64,000 nt of DNA from the NCBI RefSeq assembly GCF_004361885.1, contig NZ_SNWH01000009.1:46284-110283 (forward strand), in the 5' to 3' direction. Every line of letters begins with the position of its first letter. Within the stretch, counting starts at the first letter, position 1. The notes beneath the pieces were generated by a model. The model ran no database searches and was not told the DNA's origin. It saw only the letters and a list, made by a program, of their open reading frames with translations. Made by a program: the position numbers and the translations under genes. This DNA is from Halomonas ventosae (lineage in GTDB: Bacteria > Pseudomonadota > Gammaproteobacteria > Pseudomonadales > Halomonadaceae). This document shows, in pieces, positions 48,093 to 58,158 of this stretch.

Positions 48093-49574
48093 TCATTCCC
48101 GGGGAAGCGGCGGCACCCCGATATCCATCGCCCGATCGTAGCGGCTGCCGGTGTTGACCTCCGGCAGGGTGAAAGCGACAGGGTCGCCGTCAAGCCAGGC
48201 GTTGACCTCCTCGAGGGCGGCAACGTCCAGGGTGCCCGCCTGCTGGCGAAGCGTGAGCAGGTCGATCACGTAGTCGTAGCGCGCCTCGGCGTAGTTGGCC
48301 ACGGCCGAGTAAAGGTTCTGCTCGGCGTTGAGCACATCGACGATGTTACGCGTGCCTACCTCATAGCCGGCACGGGTGGCCTCAAGCGCGCTGCGGTTGG
48401 AGACGATGGCCTGCGCCCGCGCCTCGACGGTGAGGACGTCGTTGCTGACCTGCGTATATCGGGAACGTACCTGCTGGATGGTGCTGCGCCGCTGGTCCTC
48501 CAGGTTATACTGGCTCGATTCGAGGTCGAAGGTGCTCCGCCGAATGTCGGCGCTGGTGCGCCCCCCGGTGTAGAGCGGCAGGGAGACACTCACGCCGAGC
48601 TGCGAGCGTGAGCTCTTGTCGTCGTAGCTCTGGTTGTTGCCATCGCTGTAGCGATAGTTGGCGAAGGCCTCGACGACCGGTAACCGCTCCGCCCGCGAGA
48701 TCGACAGCTCGTCGCGCGAGATCTCCACGCCGGCCTGCTGGGCCAGGATCAGCGGGCTATTCTCCATCGCCAGCGCGACCCACTGGTCGCGCCCGCTGGG
48801 GCTCGGTGGCTCGACGGGAAGCGCCGCCTGCAGCGACTCGATACTCTCGTAGCGCTTCCCGGTCAGGCGTTCCAGCGCCTCGAAATTGACTTGCAGATCG
48901 CTCTCGGCCGCGATGCGTTCAGCACGGGCCTGGTCGAAGCGTGCCCGGGCCTCCTCCACATCGGTGATGGCGATCAGCCCCACCTCGAACTGCTCCCGGG
49001 TCTGTTCCAGCTGTCGACCGATGGCCCGCTCCTGGGCGCGCCGCGCCTCGAGTACCTCGTAAGCCCGCAGGATCTCGAAGTAGGCCGAGGAGACGTCAAT
49101 CAGCACCTGCTGCTCGGTGGCGGCCAGTTGGTAGATCTGCTGGTCAAGGGCACTCTCGGCGCGGTTGACTTCGCGACGGTTGCGGGCATCAAACAAGGCT
49201 TGGGTAGCATTAAGCGAGAGACTCGTCGTAGTGAAGCGATCATCCTCGACGCCCAAGCCAGATGTTGACGTCACGCCACCTAAAGCGGAAAGATCGCTCG
49301 AGGTCGAGGTCGAGCTTGAACTCGAGTCAGCCTGATAGTCACGTGTCTGAGTCACGTCACTGGAAACATCGACCTGAGGTAGCAGGTCTGCGCGCTGCAC
49401 ATCCCGCCCCGCCGCGACGCTGTCGGTCTGTGAACGGGCCGCAGCCAGCTGGGCATTGTACTCCAGGGCGTCGCGGGTGATGGTCAACAGGTCGGCCGCC
49501 TGCAGGGGCAAGGCGAAGGTCGACGCGATCAGTGCCGGCAGCAGGGCACGACGCAGGGTGCGGTGAGGTGTCAT
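48093..49574 (-). CDS. TolC-family outer-membrane efflux channel
   Basis: This 493-residue protein has a signal peptide ending in PLQA, and two TolC repeats with long helices (RREVNRAESALDQQIYQLAATEQQ region and DQRRSTIQQVRSRY region, given in part). A Ser-rich insertion is at about residues 84-92. Conserved pieces are AYFEILRAYEVLEARR and GYEVGTRNIVDVLNAEQNLY, the latter being the TolC/OprM signature. It precedes the adaptor and pump on the same strand, giving the order channel-adaptor-pump. Confidence 0.95.
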   Translation of the reverse strand: MTPHRTLRRALLPALIASTFALPLQAADLLTITRDALEYNAQLAAARSQTDSVAAGRDVQRADLLPQVDVSSDVTQTRDYQADSSSSSTSTSSDLSALGGVTSTSGLGVEDDRFTTTSLSLNATQALFDARNRREVNRAESALDQQIYQLAATEQQVLIDVSSAYFEILRAYEVLEARRAQERAIGRQLEQTREQFEVGLIAITDVEEARARFDQARAERIAAESDLQVNFEALERLTGKRYESIESLQAALPVEPPSPSGRDQWVALAMENSPLILAQQAGVEISRDELSISRAERLPVVEAFANYRYSDGNNQSYDDKSSRSQLGVSVSLPLYTGGRTSADIRRSTFDLESSQYNLEDQRRSTIQQVRSRYTQVSNDVLTVEARAQAIVSNRSALEATRAGYEVGTRNIVDVLNAEQNLYSAVANYAEARYDYVIDLLTLRQQAGTLDVAALEEVNAWLDGDPVAFTLPEVNTGSRYDRAMDIGVPPLPRE

Positions 49575-49603
49575 CGAGTCATCCTCGGGTTCTGATCGGA
49601 CAG

Positions 49604-49615
49604 CTTACATACATT
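49604..49615 (-). promoter_or_regulatory. AcrR/TtgR-type operator half-site before tolC
   Basis: CTTACATACATT lies 30 bp upstream of the tolC start. Its first ten bases are the inverse of TGTATGTAAG found before the repressor gene, and TACATACATT matches the left arm of the E. coli AcrR operator. Confidence 0.5.
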
Positions 49616-49735
49616 GTCGCATGTTTCGATGCTGAATCCCATTGCCGGGACATCGGGAAATGTGGATGCTACCTGAAAGGCTGGGCAAATTCCGCTATGC
49701 CGTCCTGCAGCATAGGCTACTGAGAGAGAAAATCC

Positions 49736-50659
49736 ATGGACGCTCTGGAACTCGTCAGGGTAAGGGAGCTGGAGATTGCCGTGCGCATCTGGCACCCCGA
49801 GGCGCCGCGCACCGTTGTCGCCTGGCACGGCCTGGCCCGCCACGGCGGTGACTTCGAGGACTTCGCCCGCGTGCTGGGCCCCGACTGGCGGGTCCTGGCC
49901 CCGGACACACCAGGACGCGGCCTGTCGAGCTGGTCGCTCTACCCCGCCCACGACTATCTTTACACCCACTACATGAAGGTAGCAGTGGCGGTACTCGACC
50001 ACTTTGAGCTCGCGCAGGTGCCCTGGGTGGGCACCTCCATGGGCGGGCTGATCGGCATGTTGCTGGCCGCCGAGCCCGAGACGGCATCGCGCATCGAGCG
50101 CCTGGTGCTCAACGACGTGGGCCCGGAACTCGATCCCGACGGTCTGGCGAGCCTGGCCAGCTACTTCGGCGTGCCCCACCGCTTCTTTCGCTTCGGCGAG
50201 CTCGAGGCCGAGCTCAGGCGCCACTACACGGGTTTCGGCATCGAGGGCGACGACGCCTGGCGACGCCTCGCCCTGGGCAGCGCCCGGCGTCTGCCCGACG
50301 GCAGCTGGACCTACCACTATGATCCGCGTATCGGCGAGCAATTCGTCCACGACACCCCCCGGGACACCTGGGCCGACTGGGCGGCGATCCGCTGCCCGCT
50401 GATGGTCGTGCATGGCGCGGACTCACCACTGCTCAAGGCCGAAAACGTGATGCGCATGGCCAAGACACAGCCCGGCCTGGTCAGCCTCGAGGCGCCCGGT
50501 TGCGGCCACGCCCCGATGCTCGACCGGCCAAGCCAGGTCCGCCCCATCGCCGATTTCCTCGAGCAGCCCCAGCGCGGCCTGTTGCCTGGTTCCGCCGGCA
50601 GGGTCTCGAGTTGGTGGCAGCGGGGGCTACGCTGGCTCAAGGCGATCGGCGCAGGCTGA
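49736..50659 (+). CDS. Alpha/beta hydrolase
   Basis: This 307-residue protein has the nucleophile elbow GTSMGG, the oxyanion segment WHGLARHGGDFEDFA, and the catalytic His in GCGHAPMLDRP; the acid is likely the Asp in VHGADSPLL. The C-terminus has an extension of about 30 residues ending in WWQRGLRWLK, an amphipathic stretch that might touch the membrane. A GAGAGAG ribosome-binding site precedes the ATG. It lies 91 bp upstream of the MCE operon on the same strand, so a lipid substrate is possible but unproven. Confidence 0.88.
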   Translation: MDALELVRVRELEIAVRIWHPEAPRTVVAWHGLARHGGDFEDFARVLGPDWRVLAPDTPGRGLSSWSLYPAHDYLYTHYMKVAVAVLDHFELAQVPWVGTSMGGLIGMLLAAEPETASRIERLVLNDVGPELDPDGLASLASYFGVPHRFFRFGELEAELRRHYTGFGIEGDDAWRRLALGSARRLPDGSWTYHYDPRIGEQFVHDTPRDTWADWAAIRCPLMVVHGADSPLLKAENVMRMAKTQPGLVSLEAPGCGHAPMLDRPSQVRPIADFLEQPQRGLLPGSAGRVSSWWQRGLRWLKAIGAG

Positions 50660-50750
50660 GCTGAAATCAAAGCCTGATATAACGCCGCATATAAAGGGAC
50701 TCAAAGCTGATACCATCGGCTACCATGACACACCCGAGACGCCATTGCCC

Positions 50751-51875
50751 ATGACCGAGCCAGGCCACATCAACCAGCAGGACGGCCGTCTGGCCATCGC
50801 CGGAGACTGGACCCTGGTGCACTACGCGCCCCTGAAGCGCCAGGTCGAGCACCTGGCGCAGGCCCGCGAGCCCTCCTCCGAGGGGGTCGACCTCGAGCGG
50901 CTCTCCGCTCTGGATACCGCCGGCGCCGTGCTGCTGATGGAGCTAGTCGGCGCCGGACCGCTCGCCGCGATCGACGACTGGGCCCCCGACCTGCCGGCGA
51001 GCCGCCGCGCCCTGCTGCGCACCCTGGGCGAGGCGATGGCCGACAATCGGCCGCCCGAAGCGCGCCGCGTCCGGCCGCTGAGGGACAGCCTGGCGCGGAC
51101 CGGCCAGCTCGTCGAGGGGCTCTGGCAGCAGCAACGCCAGCTGCTCGGCTTCATCGGCCAGGTGCTCGCCACCCTCGCCATCACCGCCTGGCGGCCGGGC
51201 CGATGGCGCCTCACCTCGGTGGTGGCCCAGCTGCACCAGACGGGCCTCAACGCCCTGCCCATCGTCGCCCTGCTGACCTTCCTGGTGGGCGCCGTGATCG
51301 CCTTTCTGGGCGCCACGGTGCTACGCGACTTCGGCGCCACCATCTACACCGTCAACCTGGTCGCCTTCGCCTTCCTGCGCGAGTTCGGTGTGCTGCTCGC
51401 CGCCATCCTGCTCGCCGGTCGCACCGCCAGCGCCTTCACGGCCCAGCTCGGCGCCATGAAGGCCAACGAGGAGCTCGACGCCGTGCGCACCCTCGGCCTG
51501 GACCCCATCGAGCTGCTGGTGTTGCCGCGGGTGCTGGCGATGATGCTGACCTTGCCAATCCTCACCTTCGTGGGCATGCTCAGCGGCATCCTCGGTGGGG
51601 CCCTGGTCTGTCTGCTGGCCCTAGACATCTCCCTCACCCAGTTCCTGGCTATCCTGCAGCGCGACATCCCCCTCGAGCACTTCCTGGTAGGGCTGTCCAA
51701 GGCGCCGCTGTTCGCCTTCCTGGTGGCGGTGATCGGCTGCCTGGAGGGCTTCAAGGTCAGCGGCAGCGCCCAGTCCGTGGGCGAGCACACCACCTCGAGC
51801 GTGGTGCAGTCGATCTTCGTGGTGATCCTGCTGGATGCGGTGGCGGCGCTGTTCTTCATGGAGATGGGCTGGTGA
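50751..51875 (+). CDS. MlaE-type ABC permease with N-terminal STAS domain
   Basis: This 374-residue protein joins an N-terminal STAS-like domain (about residues 1-95, with the pattern GVDLERLSALDTAGAVLL) to an MlaE/YrbE permease core. The core carries the family helices TAFTAQ-like GRTASAFTAQLGAMKANEELDA (shown in part) and GCLEGFKVSGSAQSVGEHTT. It works with the following ATPase and MCE protein in phospholipid transport across the envelope. A start two codons earlier (TTG at 50745) is possible. It overlaps the ATPase gene by four bases. Confidence 0.9.
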   Translation: MTEPGHINQQDGRLAIAGDWTLVHYAPLKRQVEHLAQAREPSSEGVDLERLSALDTAGAVLLMELVGAGPLAAIDDWAPDLPASRRALLRTLGEAMADNRPPEARRVRPLRDSLARTGQLVEGLWQQQRQLLGFIGQVLATLAITAWRPGRWRLTSVVAQLHQTGLNALPIVALLTFLVGAVIAFLGATVLRDFGATIYTVNLVAFAFLREFGVLLAAILLAGRTASAFTAQLGAMKANEELDAVRTLGLDPIELLVLPRVLAMMLTLPILTFVGMLSGILGGALVCLLALDISLTQFLAILQRDIPLEHFLVGLSKAPLFAFLVAVIGCLEGFKVSGSAQSVGEHTTSSVVQSIFVVILLDAVAALFFMEMGW

Positions 51876-52678
51876 GCGAGGCATGCACCTCAAGGGACGA
51901 AACGCCACTGATCCGGGTCCGCGGGCTGGCCAACCGCTTCGGCCAGCACAGCGTCCACGAGGAGCTCGACCTCGACCTCTACCCGGGCGAGATCCTCGGC
52001 GTGGTCGGCGGTTCGGGCACCGGCAAGTCGGTCCTGCTGCGCAGCATCGTCGGCCTGCTGCGGCCCAGCGCCGGGCAGATCGAGGTGTTCGGCGAGGACC
52101 TCCTGGGTCTCTCGGCCCGGGAGCGCTCCCAGGTGGAGCGCCGTTTCGGGGTGCTCTTCCAGCGTGGGGCACTGTTCACCTCACTGACCCTGCAGGAGAA
52201 TGTCGCCCTGCCGCTGATCGAGCATATCGGACTCTCCCGCGCCGATGCCGAGACCCTGGCCCGGGTCAAGCTGGCGCTTGCCGGCCTGCCCGGGGAGGCG
52301 GCGATCCAGTATCCTGCCGAGCTCTCCGGTGGCATGATCAAGCGGGCGGCCCTGGCGCGCGCCCTGGCGCTCGACCCGGAGGTGCTGTTTCTTGACGAGC
52401 CGACGGCGGGCCTGGACCCGATCGGCGCAGCGGCCTTCGACCGCCTGATCCTGACCCTGCGCGACGCCCTGGGGCTGAGCGTCTTCCTGGTCACCCACGA
52501 CCTGGACACCCTCTATACCGCCTGCGACCGGGTGGCCGTGCTGTCGCGTGGCCGGGTGTTGGTCGCCGATTGCCTTGACGTCGTCTCGGCCACCGACGAC
52601 GACTGGATCCACGACTATTTCCATGGCCCCCGAGGCCGCGCCGCCCAGCGGGCGGCCCACCCGGTGGAGGAGCCCTGA
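51872..52678 (+). CDS. MlaF-type ABC transporter ATPase
   Basis: This 268-residue ATPase starts at a GTG that overlaps the permease stop (GTGA). It has Walker A GGSGTGKS, the signature LSGGM, Walker B EVLFLDEPTAG and the switch His in VTHDLDTL. The segment VLFQRGALFTSLTLQENV with its Gln is typical of the MlaF group. It powers the MlaE/MlaD-type complex at the inner membrane. Confidence 0.94.
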   Translation: MSEACTSRDETPLIRVRGLANRFGQHSVHEELDLDLYPGEILGVVGGSGTGKSVLLRSIVGLLRPSAGQIEVFGEDLLGLSARERSQVERRFGVLFQRGALFTSLTLQENVALPLIEHIGLSRADAETLARVKLALAGLPGEAAIQYPAELSGGMIKRAALARALALDPEVLFLDEPTAGLDPIGAAAFDRLILTLRDALGLSVFLVTHDLDTLYTACDRVAVLSRGRVLVADCLDVVSATDDDWIHDYFHGPRGRAAQRAAHPVEEP

Positions 52679-52680
52679 CG

Positions 52681-53619
52681 ATGGAACCCCGCGCCCACCA
52701 CGTGCTGATCGGGCTGTTCACGGTGATCACCCTGGGCAGCGCGCTGCTGTTCGCCCTGTGGCTCGGCAAGTCCAGCGTCGATCGCGACTATGCCTGGTAC
52801 GAAGTCGGCTTCAACCGCGCGGTCAGCGGGCTCTCCGAGGGCAATGCCGTCCAGTACAGCGGCATCGAGGTCGGCGACGTGGTCAGGCTGCGCCTCGACC
52901 CCCGGGACCCGCGCCAGGTGAGGGCGCTGATCCGTGTCTACAGCGACGTCCCGATCAAGCAGGACACCCGCGCCAGCCTGGCGCTGGCCAATATCACCGG
53001 CACCATGAACATCCAGCTCTCCGGCGGCACACCCCAGAGTCCCCGCCTGGAGGGCGACCGCGCGGATCCCCCGCTGATCCAGGCCGAGCCCTCGCCGCTG
53101 AGTTCGCTGCTCTCCAACAGCGAGGAGCTCTTCACCCAGGTGGACCGGTTGCTGACCAACGCCAACCAGCTGCTCTCCGATGAGAACGCCGAGCGCCTGA
53201 CGCGCACCCTGGGCAACCTGGAGCTCGCCTCGCAGTCGCTGGTCGATCAGCGCACCACCCTTGGCGAAGTAATGGCGCGCTTCGGTGAGGCTGGCGAACA
53301 GCTCAAGGCTTCCCTGCAGGGTTTCAACCGCCTGGGCGAGACGGCCAACGCCTTGCTCGACGAGCAGGGCCGCGCGACCCTGCAGAGTGCACGGCGTGCC
53401 ATGGCCTCGCTGGAGGCCATTACGGCGCGAATCGATCGCCTGACCCATACCCATGAAGCTTCGCTGGCCCGTGGTCTGCAGGGCGTGGGCGAGCTTGACC
53501 CGGCCATGCGCGAACTGCACGCCGCACTGCGCGCCCTCAACCGCCTGGTGCGAGACCTGGAGGACAATCCCGCCGCCACCCTGCTGAACCGCGACGCAAT
53601 CCAGGAGTTCACCCCATGA
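52681..53619 (+). CDS. MCE-domain protein, MlaD-like
   Basis: This 312-residue protein has one N-terminal membrane helix (HHVLIGLFTVITLGSALLFA) and one MCE domain (residues about 40-115, with GNAVQYSGIEVGDVVRL). A long helical C-terminus with Leu/Gln/Arg-rich repeats follows and might form a coiled-coil tunnel. MlaD itself is 183 residues, so this is a longer member. It starts two bases after the ATPase stop and overlaps the next gene by four bases. Confidence 0.92.
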   Translation: MEPRAHHVLIGLFTVITLGSALLFALWLGKSSVDRDYAWYEVGFNRAVSGLSEGNAVQYSGIEVGDVVRLRLDPRDPRQVRALIRVYSDVPIKQDTRASLALANITGTMNIQLSGGTPQSPRLEGDRADPPLIQAEPSPLSSLLSNSEELFTQVDRLLTNANQLLSDENAERLTRTLGNLELASQSLVDQRTTLGEVMARFGEAGEQLKASLQGFNRLGETANALLDEQGRATLQSARRAMASLEAITARIDRLTHTHEASLARGLQGVGELDPAMRELHAALRALNRLVRDLEDNPAATLLNRDAIQEFTP

Positions 53620-54239
53620 TCCTGCGCTTCTCGCCACGCCTTGCCGCGGCACTGCCAACCCTGCTGATGGCTCTGCTGCTGGCGGGCTGCAGCCTGCTCC
53701 CCGAACAGCAGCCGGTACGTTTATTCATGCTGCCTGAACCGACACGTTCGGTAGCTTCCGATGTAACCCACGACCTAACTCTGCGGGTCGATACCCCCAG
53801 CGCCGGAGCGCCACTGAATGGACAGCGCCTGCTGGTCATGCCCTCCCCCGGGGAGTTCCAGGCCTATGCCAGGGCCCGCTGGCGCGACGATGCCCCACAA
53901 CTCCTGCGCGACCACCTGCTCGCGGCTTTCCGCCTCGATGGCCGCCTGGCCGCCGTGGTGGACGACACCAGCCGGGCGCGCAGCGACGCTGCCCTGGCGA
54001 GCCACCTGGGAGCCTTCCACAGCCGCTACCGCGAGGGCACGCCCGAGGTGGTGCTGCGCCTCGAGGTCCAGCTGCTCGACGAGGGCAGCCGCGAGGTGCT
54101 GGCCAGCCGCCGCATCGAGGCGGTGGTCGCAAGCGATGACGACAGCCTCGAGGCCGTGGTCGATGCCTTCGGTCGCGCCGCCGACCGGGCTGCCTTCGAG
54201 CTGGTCGACTGGACCCTGGCCCAGCTTGCCACGTCATGA
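53616..54239 (+). CDS. ABC-type transport auxiliary lipoprotein (PqiC/YmbA-like)
   Basis: This 207-residue protein has a signal peptide with lipobox LAGC (Cys25). The body contains VRLFMLPEP, NGQRLLVMPSPGEFQAYARARWRDD-like sequence (given in part) and LRLEVQLLDE, typical of the PqiC/YmbA family of MCE-associated lipoproteins. It is presumably anchored in the outer membrane and receives lipid from the MCE protein. The ATG overlaps the MCE gene stop. The operon permease-ATPase-MCE-lipoprotein is thus complete. Confidence 0.88.
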   Translation: MILRFSPRLAAALPTLLMALLLAGCSLLPEQQPVRLFMLPEPTRSVASDVTHDLTLRVDTPSAGAPLNGQRLLVMPSPGEFQAYARARWRDDAPQLLRDHLLAAFRLDGRLAAVVDDTSRARSDAALASHLGAFHSRYREGTPEVVLRLEVQLLDEGSREVLASRRIEAVVASDDDSLEAVVDAFGRAADRAAFELVDWTLAQLATS

Positions 54240-54315
54240 TGGCCATCCCATCGATGCAGAGTCTCGATACGTAACGTTAGCCGCTTAACCAACCATCAAT
54301 CGTGGATGCGACAAT

Positions 54316-55392
54316 ATGAAGACAAGCCATAAAAGCAAGCTGATCAAGGGCCTGGCGGCCATTGCCGCTGTTGGCATCGCGGCCTGGCTGGTCTGGCGGG
54401 AACTGCAGCCCGAGGGCCCCGGTGAGGGCATCACCAGCGGCAATGGGCGCATCGAAGCCACCGAGATCGATATCGCCACCCGGGTCGCCGGCCGCCTCGA
54501 CGAGGTACTGGTCGACGAAGGAGATTTCGTGGAGCCTGGCCAGATCGTCGCTCGCATGGATACCGACACACTTGAGGCCGAGCTGGCCCAAGCCAGAGCA
54601 CAGAACCGCCGAGCCGAGAATGCCCTGGAGACAGCCCGAGCCATGGTCGCCATGCGCCAGAGCGAACTTGAAACCGCAAGAGCCGTGGTCAACCAGCGCC
54701 AGGCAGAGCTGAACGCCGCACGCAAGCGCTACGAGCGCTCAGCCAGCCTGGTGGAGCGCAATGCCATCTCTCGGCAACAGTTCGACGACACCCTGGCCGA
54801 CTACCAGAGCCAGCAGGCCGCCCTGGCCTCGGCCAATGCCCAGGTGCTCTCCGCCCAGGCCGCTATCCGCGCTGCCGAATCTCAGGTCATCGAGGCCGAG
54901 TCGGAGGTGGAAGCCACCCAGGCCGCGATCCAACGTATCGAGGCCGACCTGGAGGACAGCAAGCTCAAAAGCGACCGCCTGGCCCGCGTACAGTTCCGCG
55001 TGGCCGAACCCGGCGAGGTGCTGGGTGCCGGGGGCAAGGTAGTCAATCTGGTCGACCTCACCAAGGTCTACATGACCTTCTTCTTGCCCACTCGCGAGGT
55101 AGGCCGGGTTGCCATCGGCGACGAAGTGCACCTGGTGCTGGATGCTGCCCCGGACTATGTAATTCCCGCCAGGGTCAGCTTCGTATCCAGCGTGGCCCAG
55201 TTCACCCCCAAGACCGTGGAAACCGAAAGCGAACGGCAGAAGCTGATGTTTCGCGTTCGCGCCCAGATCGATCCGAACCTGCTGCTCGAGCATATCGATC
55301 AGGTCAAGACGGGCCTGCCCGGTATGGCTTACCTGAAGCTCGACAGTGACGCCACCTGGCCCGAACACCTCAAGGTCAATGTCATTCCATGA
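54316..55392 (+). CDS. yhiI: HlyD-family membrane fusion protein, YhiI-like
   Basis: This 358-residue protein has an N-terminal membrane anchor (about residues 10-27) and a biotinyl-lipoyl-like domain ([27 protein letters not shown], read in part). A long alpha-hairpin (about 85-225) and a beta-barrel half with [18 protein letters not shown] follow. It overlaps the rbbA start by four bases, giving the known yhiI-rbbA-yhhJ order. It is expected to link the ABC-2 exporter to an outer-membrane channel. Confidence 0.92.
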   Translation: MKTSHKSKLIKGLAAIAAVGIAAWLVWRELQPEGPGEGITSGNGRIEATEIDIATRVAGRLDEVLVDEGDFVEPGQIVARMDTDTLEAELAQARAQNRRAENALETARAMVAMRQSELETARAVVNQRQAELNAARKRYERSASLVERNAISRQQFDDTLADYQSQQAALASANAQVLSAQAAIRAAESQVIEAESEVEATQAAIQRIEADLEDSKLKSDRLARVQFRVAEPGEVLGAGGKVVNLVDLTKVYMTFFLPTREVGRVAIGDEVHLVLDAAPDYVIPARVSFVSSVAQFTPKTVETESERQKLMFRVRAQIDPNLLLEHIDQVKTGLPGMAYLKLDSDATWPEHLKVNVIP

Positions 55393-58157
55393 ACCAAGAG
55401 ACGCAGCTCGTCGCCCAAGTCAGCACGCTTACCTTGCGCTACGGCCGCACCATAGCCCTGGATGCGCTGGACCTGGCCCTGCCGGCCGGATGCATGGTCG
55501 GGTTGATCGGCCCGGATGGCGTCGGCAAATCCAGCCTGCTATCGCTGCTTGCTGGCGCCCGCAAAATCCAAGAAGGCACGGTCACGGTGTTGGGCGGAGA
55601 GATGAGCAACAAACGCCATCGCAACGAGGTCGGCCCGCGCATTGCTTACATGCCACAAGGCTTAGGCAAGAACCTCTATCCGACACTCTCCGTCGAGGAG
55701 AACCTGCAGTTTTTTGGCCGTCTATTCGGCCACGGTGCCAAAGAACGTCGGCGTCGCATCGACGACCTGACCCGCAGCACCGGGCTACTCCCCTTCCTCG
55801 AGCGCCCCGCCGGCAAGCTTTCCGGCGGCATGAAACAGAAACTGGGGCTATGCTGCGCGCTGATCCACGACCCTGACCTGCTGATTCTCGACGAGCCCAC
55901 CACCGGGGTCGACCCGCTGGCCCGCGCCCAGTTCTGGGAGCTGATCGCCCGCATCCGCGGCGATCGCCCGCAGATGAGCGTGATCGTCGCTACCGCCTAC
56001 ATGGACGAAGCCCAGCGTTTCGACCAGCTAGTGGCCATGGACGCCGGCAAGATACTCGCCACCGGTTCTCCCCAGGAACTACTGACACGCACCGGCAGCG
56101 ACTCATTGGAAACCGCCTTTATCGAGCTGCTGCCGGAAGAGAAAAAGCGTGGCTACAAGCCGGTGGATATCCCACCGCTGGAACTGGATGACGGTGAAGC
56201 CGCCATTGAGGCTCAGGAACTCACCATGCGTTTCGGCGACTTCACCGCCGTCGACCATGTCAGTTTCCGTATCCGGCGCGGCGAGATATTCGGCTTCCTC
56301 GGCTCCAACGGCTGTGGCAAGTCGACCACCATGAAGATGCTCACCGGACTGCTGGCCGCCAGCGAGGGGCGAGCCTGGCTATTCGGTCAAGAGGTCGATC
56401 CTCACGACATCGCCACCCGCCGACGAGTCGGCTATATGTCGCAGGCCTTCTCGCTGTACGGCGAACTCACGGTCCACCAGAACCTCGTGCTGCATGCACG
56501 CCTATTCCAGATCGCAACACAAGATATACCCGCAAGAGTCGCCGAGATGGTCGAGCGTTTCAGTCTCGGCAATGTTCTCAATGCCCTGCCGGAAAACCTG
56601 CCACTAGGAATTCGTCAACGGCTTTCTCTAGCGGTCGCGATGGTTCACAAACCCGAGCTACTGATTCTTGACGAGCCCACCTCTGGGGTTGACCCCATTG
56701 CCCGGGATGCTTTTTGGCGCCTACTGATTGAACTGTCGCGCCACGACCGGGTAACAATCTTCATCTCCACCCACTTCATGAACGAGGCCGAGCGCTGCGA
56801 TCGTATGTCGATGATGCACGCAGGTAAGGTTCTGGACAGTGACACCCCGGCGGCGCTGGTCGAAAAGCGCGGAGCGGCGACGCTGGAGGACGCCTTCATC
56901 GGTTATCTGCTCGAGGCTGGCGCCGATCAGGAGAGTTCCACACAGGAGACCTCGCCCCAAGAAGCCGTCTCCCCCTCGGATACCCCACTCATCGCCAAAG
57001 AGACGCATCACGGCGCACCACGCCACCGACGCTTCAGCCTGCAGCGGTTGCTCAGCTATATGTGGCGCGAAACCCTGGAGCTGCGCCGCGACCCGGTGCG
57101 CGCCACCCTGGCGCTGGTCGGCTCATTGATCCTGATGTTCGTGATAGGGTTCGGCATCAGCCTGGATGTCGAGGATCTCAACTATGCCATCCTCGACCGG
57201 GACCAGAGCTCCCTCAGTCACGATTACGCGCTGAACCTATCGGGTTCGCCCTACTATTTCAGCGAACGCCCACCGCTTGAGGACTATGCGGAGTTGGATC
57301 GGCGTATGCGCAGCGGAGAGCTGGCCCTGGCGATCGAGATTCCCCCGGGGTTCGGTCGCGACCTGGTGCGCGGCCGTCACGTCGAGATCGGGGCCTGGAT
57401 CGACGGCGCCATGCCTCAGCGCGCCGAAACCGTGCAAGGCTATGTACAGGGCATTCACCAGCATTGGCTTCAAGAGCGGGCAAGGCAATCTGGAGCGGCG
57501 ATGGAAGCCGCAACTGTCAATATCGAGAACCGCTACCGTTACAATCCCGACATTCAGAGCCTGCCAGCAATGGTTCCTGCCGTGATTCCACTGCTGTTGC
57601 TGATGTTGCCAGCAATGCTCACGGCACTCTCGGTGGTGCGTGAAAAAGAGATGGGCTCAATCATCAACCTTTATGTCACCCCTGTCACCCGCGCCGAGTT
57701 TCTGATCGGCAAGCAAATTCCCTACATCGGCTTGGCAATGGTCAATTTTTTATTGATGACCGGGCTGGCGATCACATTGTTCGGCGTACCGATCACCGGT
57801 AGCTTCCCGACCCTAGCGCTGTCGGCCCTGGTATTTTCCATCATCGCCACCGGCATGGGCCTGCTGGCCTCGACCATCACCCGCAGCCAAATTGCCGCCA
57901 TGTTCTTCGCTATGATCGGCACGCTGATTCCCGCCATCCAGTTTTCGGGATTAATCGATCCGGTCTCGTCGCTGGAAGGCACCGGACGCTTCATCGGCAA
58001 TATTTATCCAGCCAGCTACATGTTCACCATTAGCCGCGGCGTATTCAGCAAGTCCCTAGGGCTAGGTGACCTTATCGGGTCGTTCCTGCCGATGCTGCTG
58101 GCGGTACCGGTGATCATGGGAATGGCGATCGTCCTGCTGAAGAAACAGGAGAGCTGA
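55389..58157 (+). CDS. rbbA: RbbA: ribosome-associated ATPase / ABC-2 fusion
   Basis: This 922-residue protein (911 in E. coli) has two ATP-binding domains and an ABC-2 permease. Domain 1 has Walker [10 protein letters not shown], signature LSGGM and Walker [14 protein letters not shown]. Domain 2 starts near residue 275, with Walker [10 protein letters not shown], a degenerate signature region ([15 protein letters not shown]) and [13 protein letters not shown]. From about residue 565 come the membrane segments, with a large external loop between helix 1 and the last five helices. E. coli RbbA was reported to bind ribosomes; an export role fits the neighbours better. It is coupled to yhiI. 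Confidence 0.93.
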   Translation: MNQETQLVAQVSTLTLRYGRTIALDALDLALPAGCMVGLIGPDGVGKSSLLSLLAGARKIQEGTVTVLGGEMSNKRHRNEVGPRIAYMPQGLGKNLYPTLSVEENLQFFGRLFGHGAKERRRRIDDLTRSTGLLPFLERPAGKLSGGMKQKLGLCCALIHDPDLLILDEPTTGVDPLARAQFWELIARIRGDRPQMSVIVATAYMDEAQRFDQLVAMDAGKILATGSPQELLTRTGSDSLETAFIELLPEEKKRGYKPVDIPPLELDDGEAAIEAQELTMRFGDFTAVDHVSFRIRRGEIFGFLGSNGCGKSTTMKMLTGLLAASEGRAWLFGQEVDPHDIATRRRVGYMSQAFSLYGELTVHQNLVLHARLFQIATQDIPARVAEMVERFSLGNVLNALPENLPLGIRQRLSLAVAMVHKPELLILDEPTSGVDPIARDAFWRLLIELSRHDRVTIFISTHFMNEAERCDRMSMMHAGKVLDSDTPAALVEKRGAATLEDAFIGYLLEAGADQESSTQETSPQEAVSPSDTPLIAKETHHGAPRHRRFSLQRLLSYMWRETLELRRDPVRATLALVGSLILMFVIGFGISLDVEDLNYAILDRDQSSLSHDYALNLSGSPYYFSERPPLEDYAELDRRMRSGELALAIEIPPGFGRDLVRGRHVEIGAWIDGAMPQRAETVQGYVQGIHQHWLQERARQSGAAMEAATVNIENRYRYNPDIQSLPAMVPAVIPLLLLMLPAMLTALSVVREKEMGSIINLYVTPVTRAEFLIGKQIPYIGLAMVNFLLMTGLAITLFGVPITGSFPTLALSALVFSIIATGMGLLASTITRSQIAAMFFAMIGTLIPAIQFSGLIDPVSSLEGTGRFIGNIYPASYMFTISRGVFSKSLGLGDLIGSFLPMLLAVPVIMGMAIVLLKKQES

Positions 58158-58158
58158 C

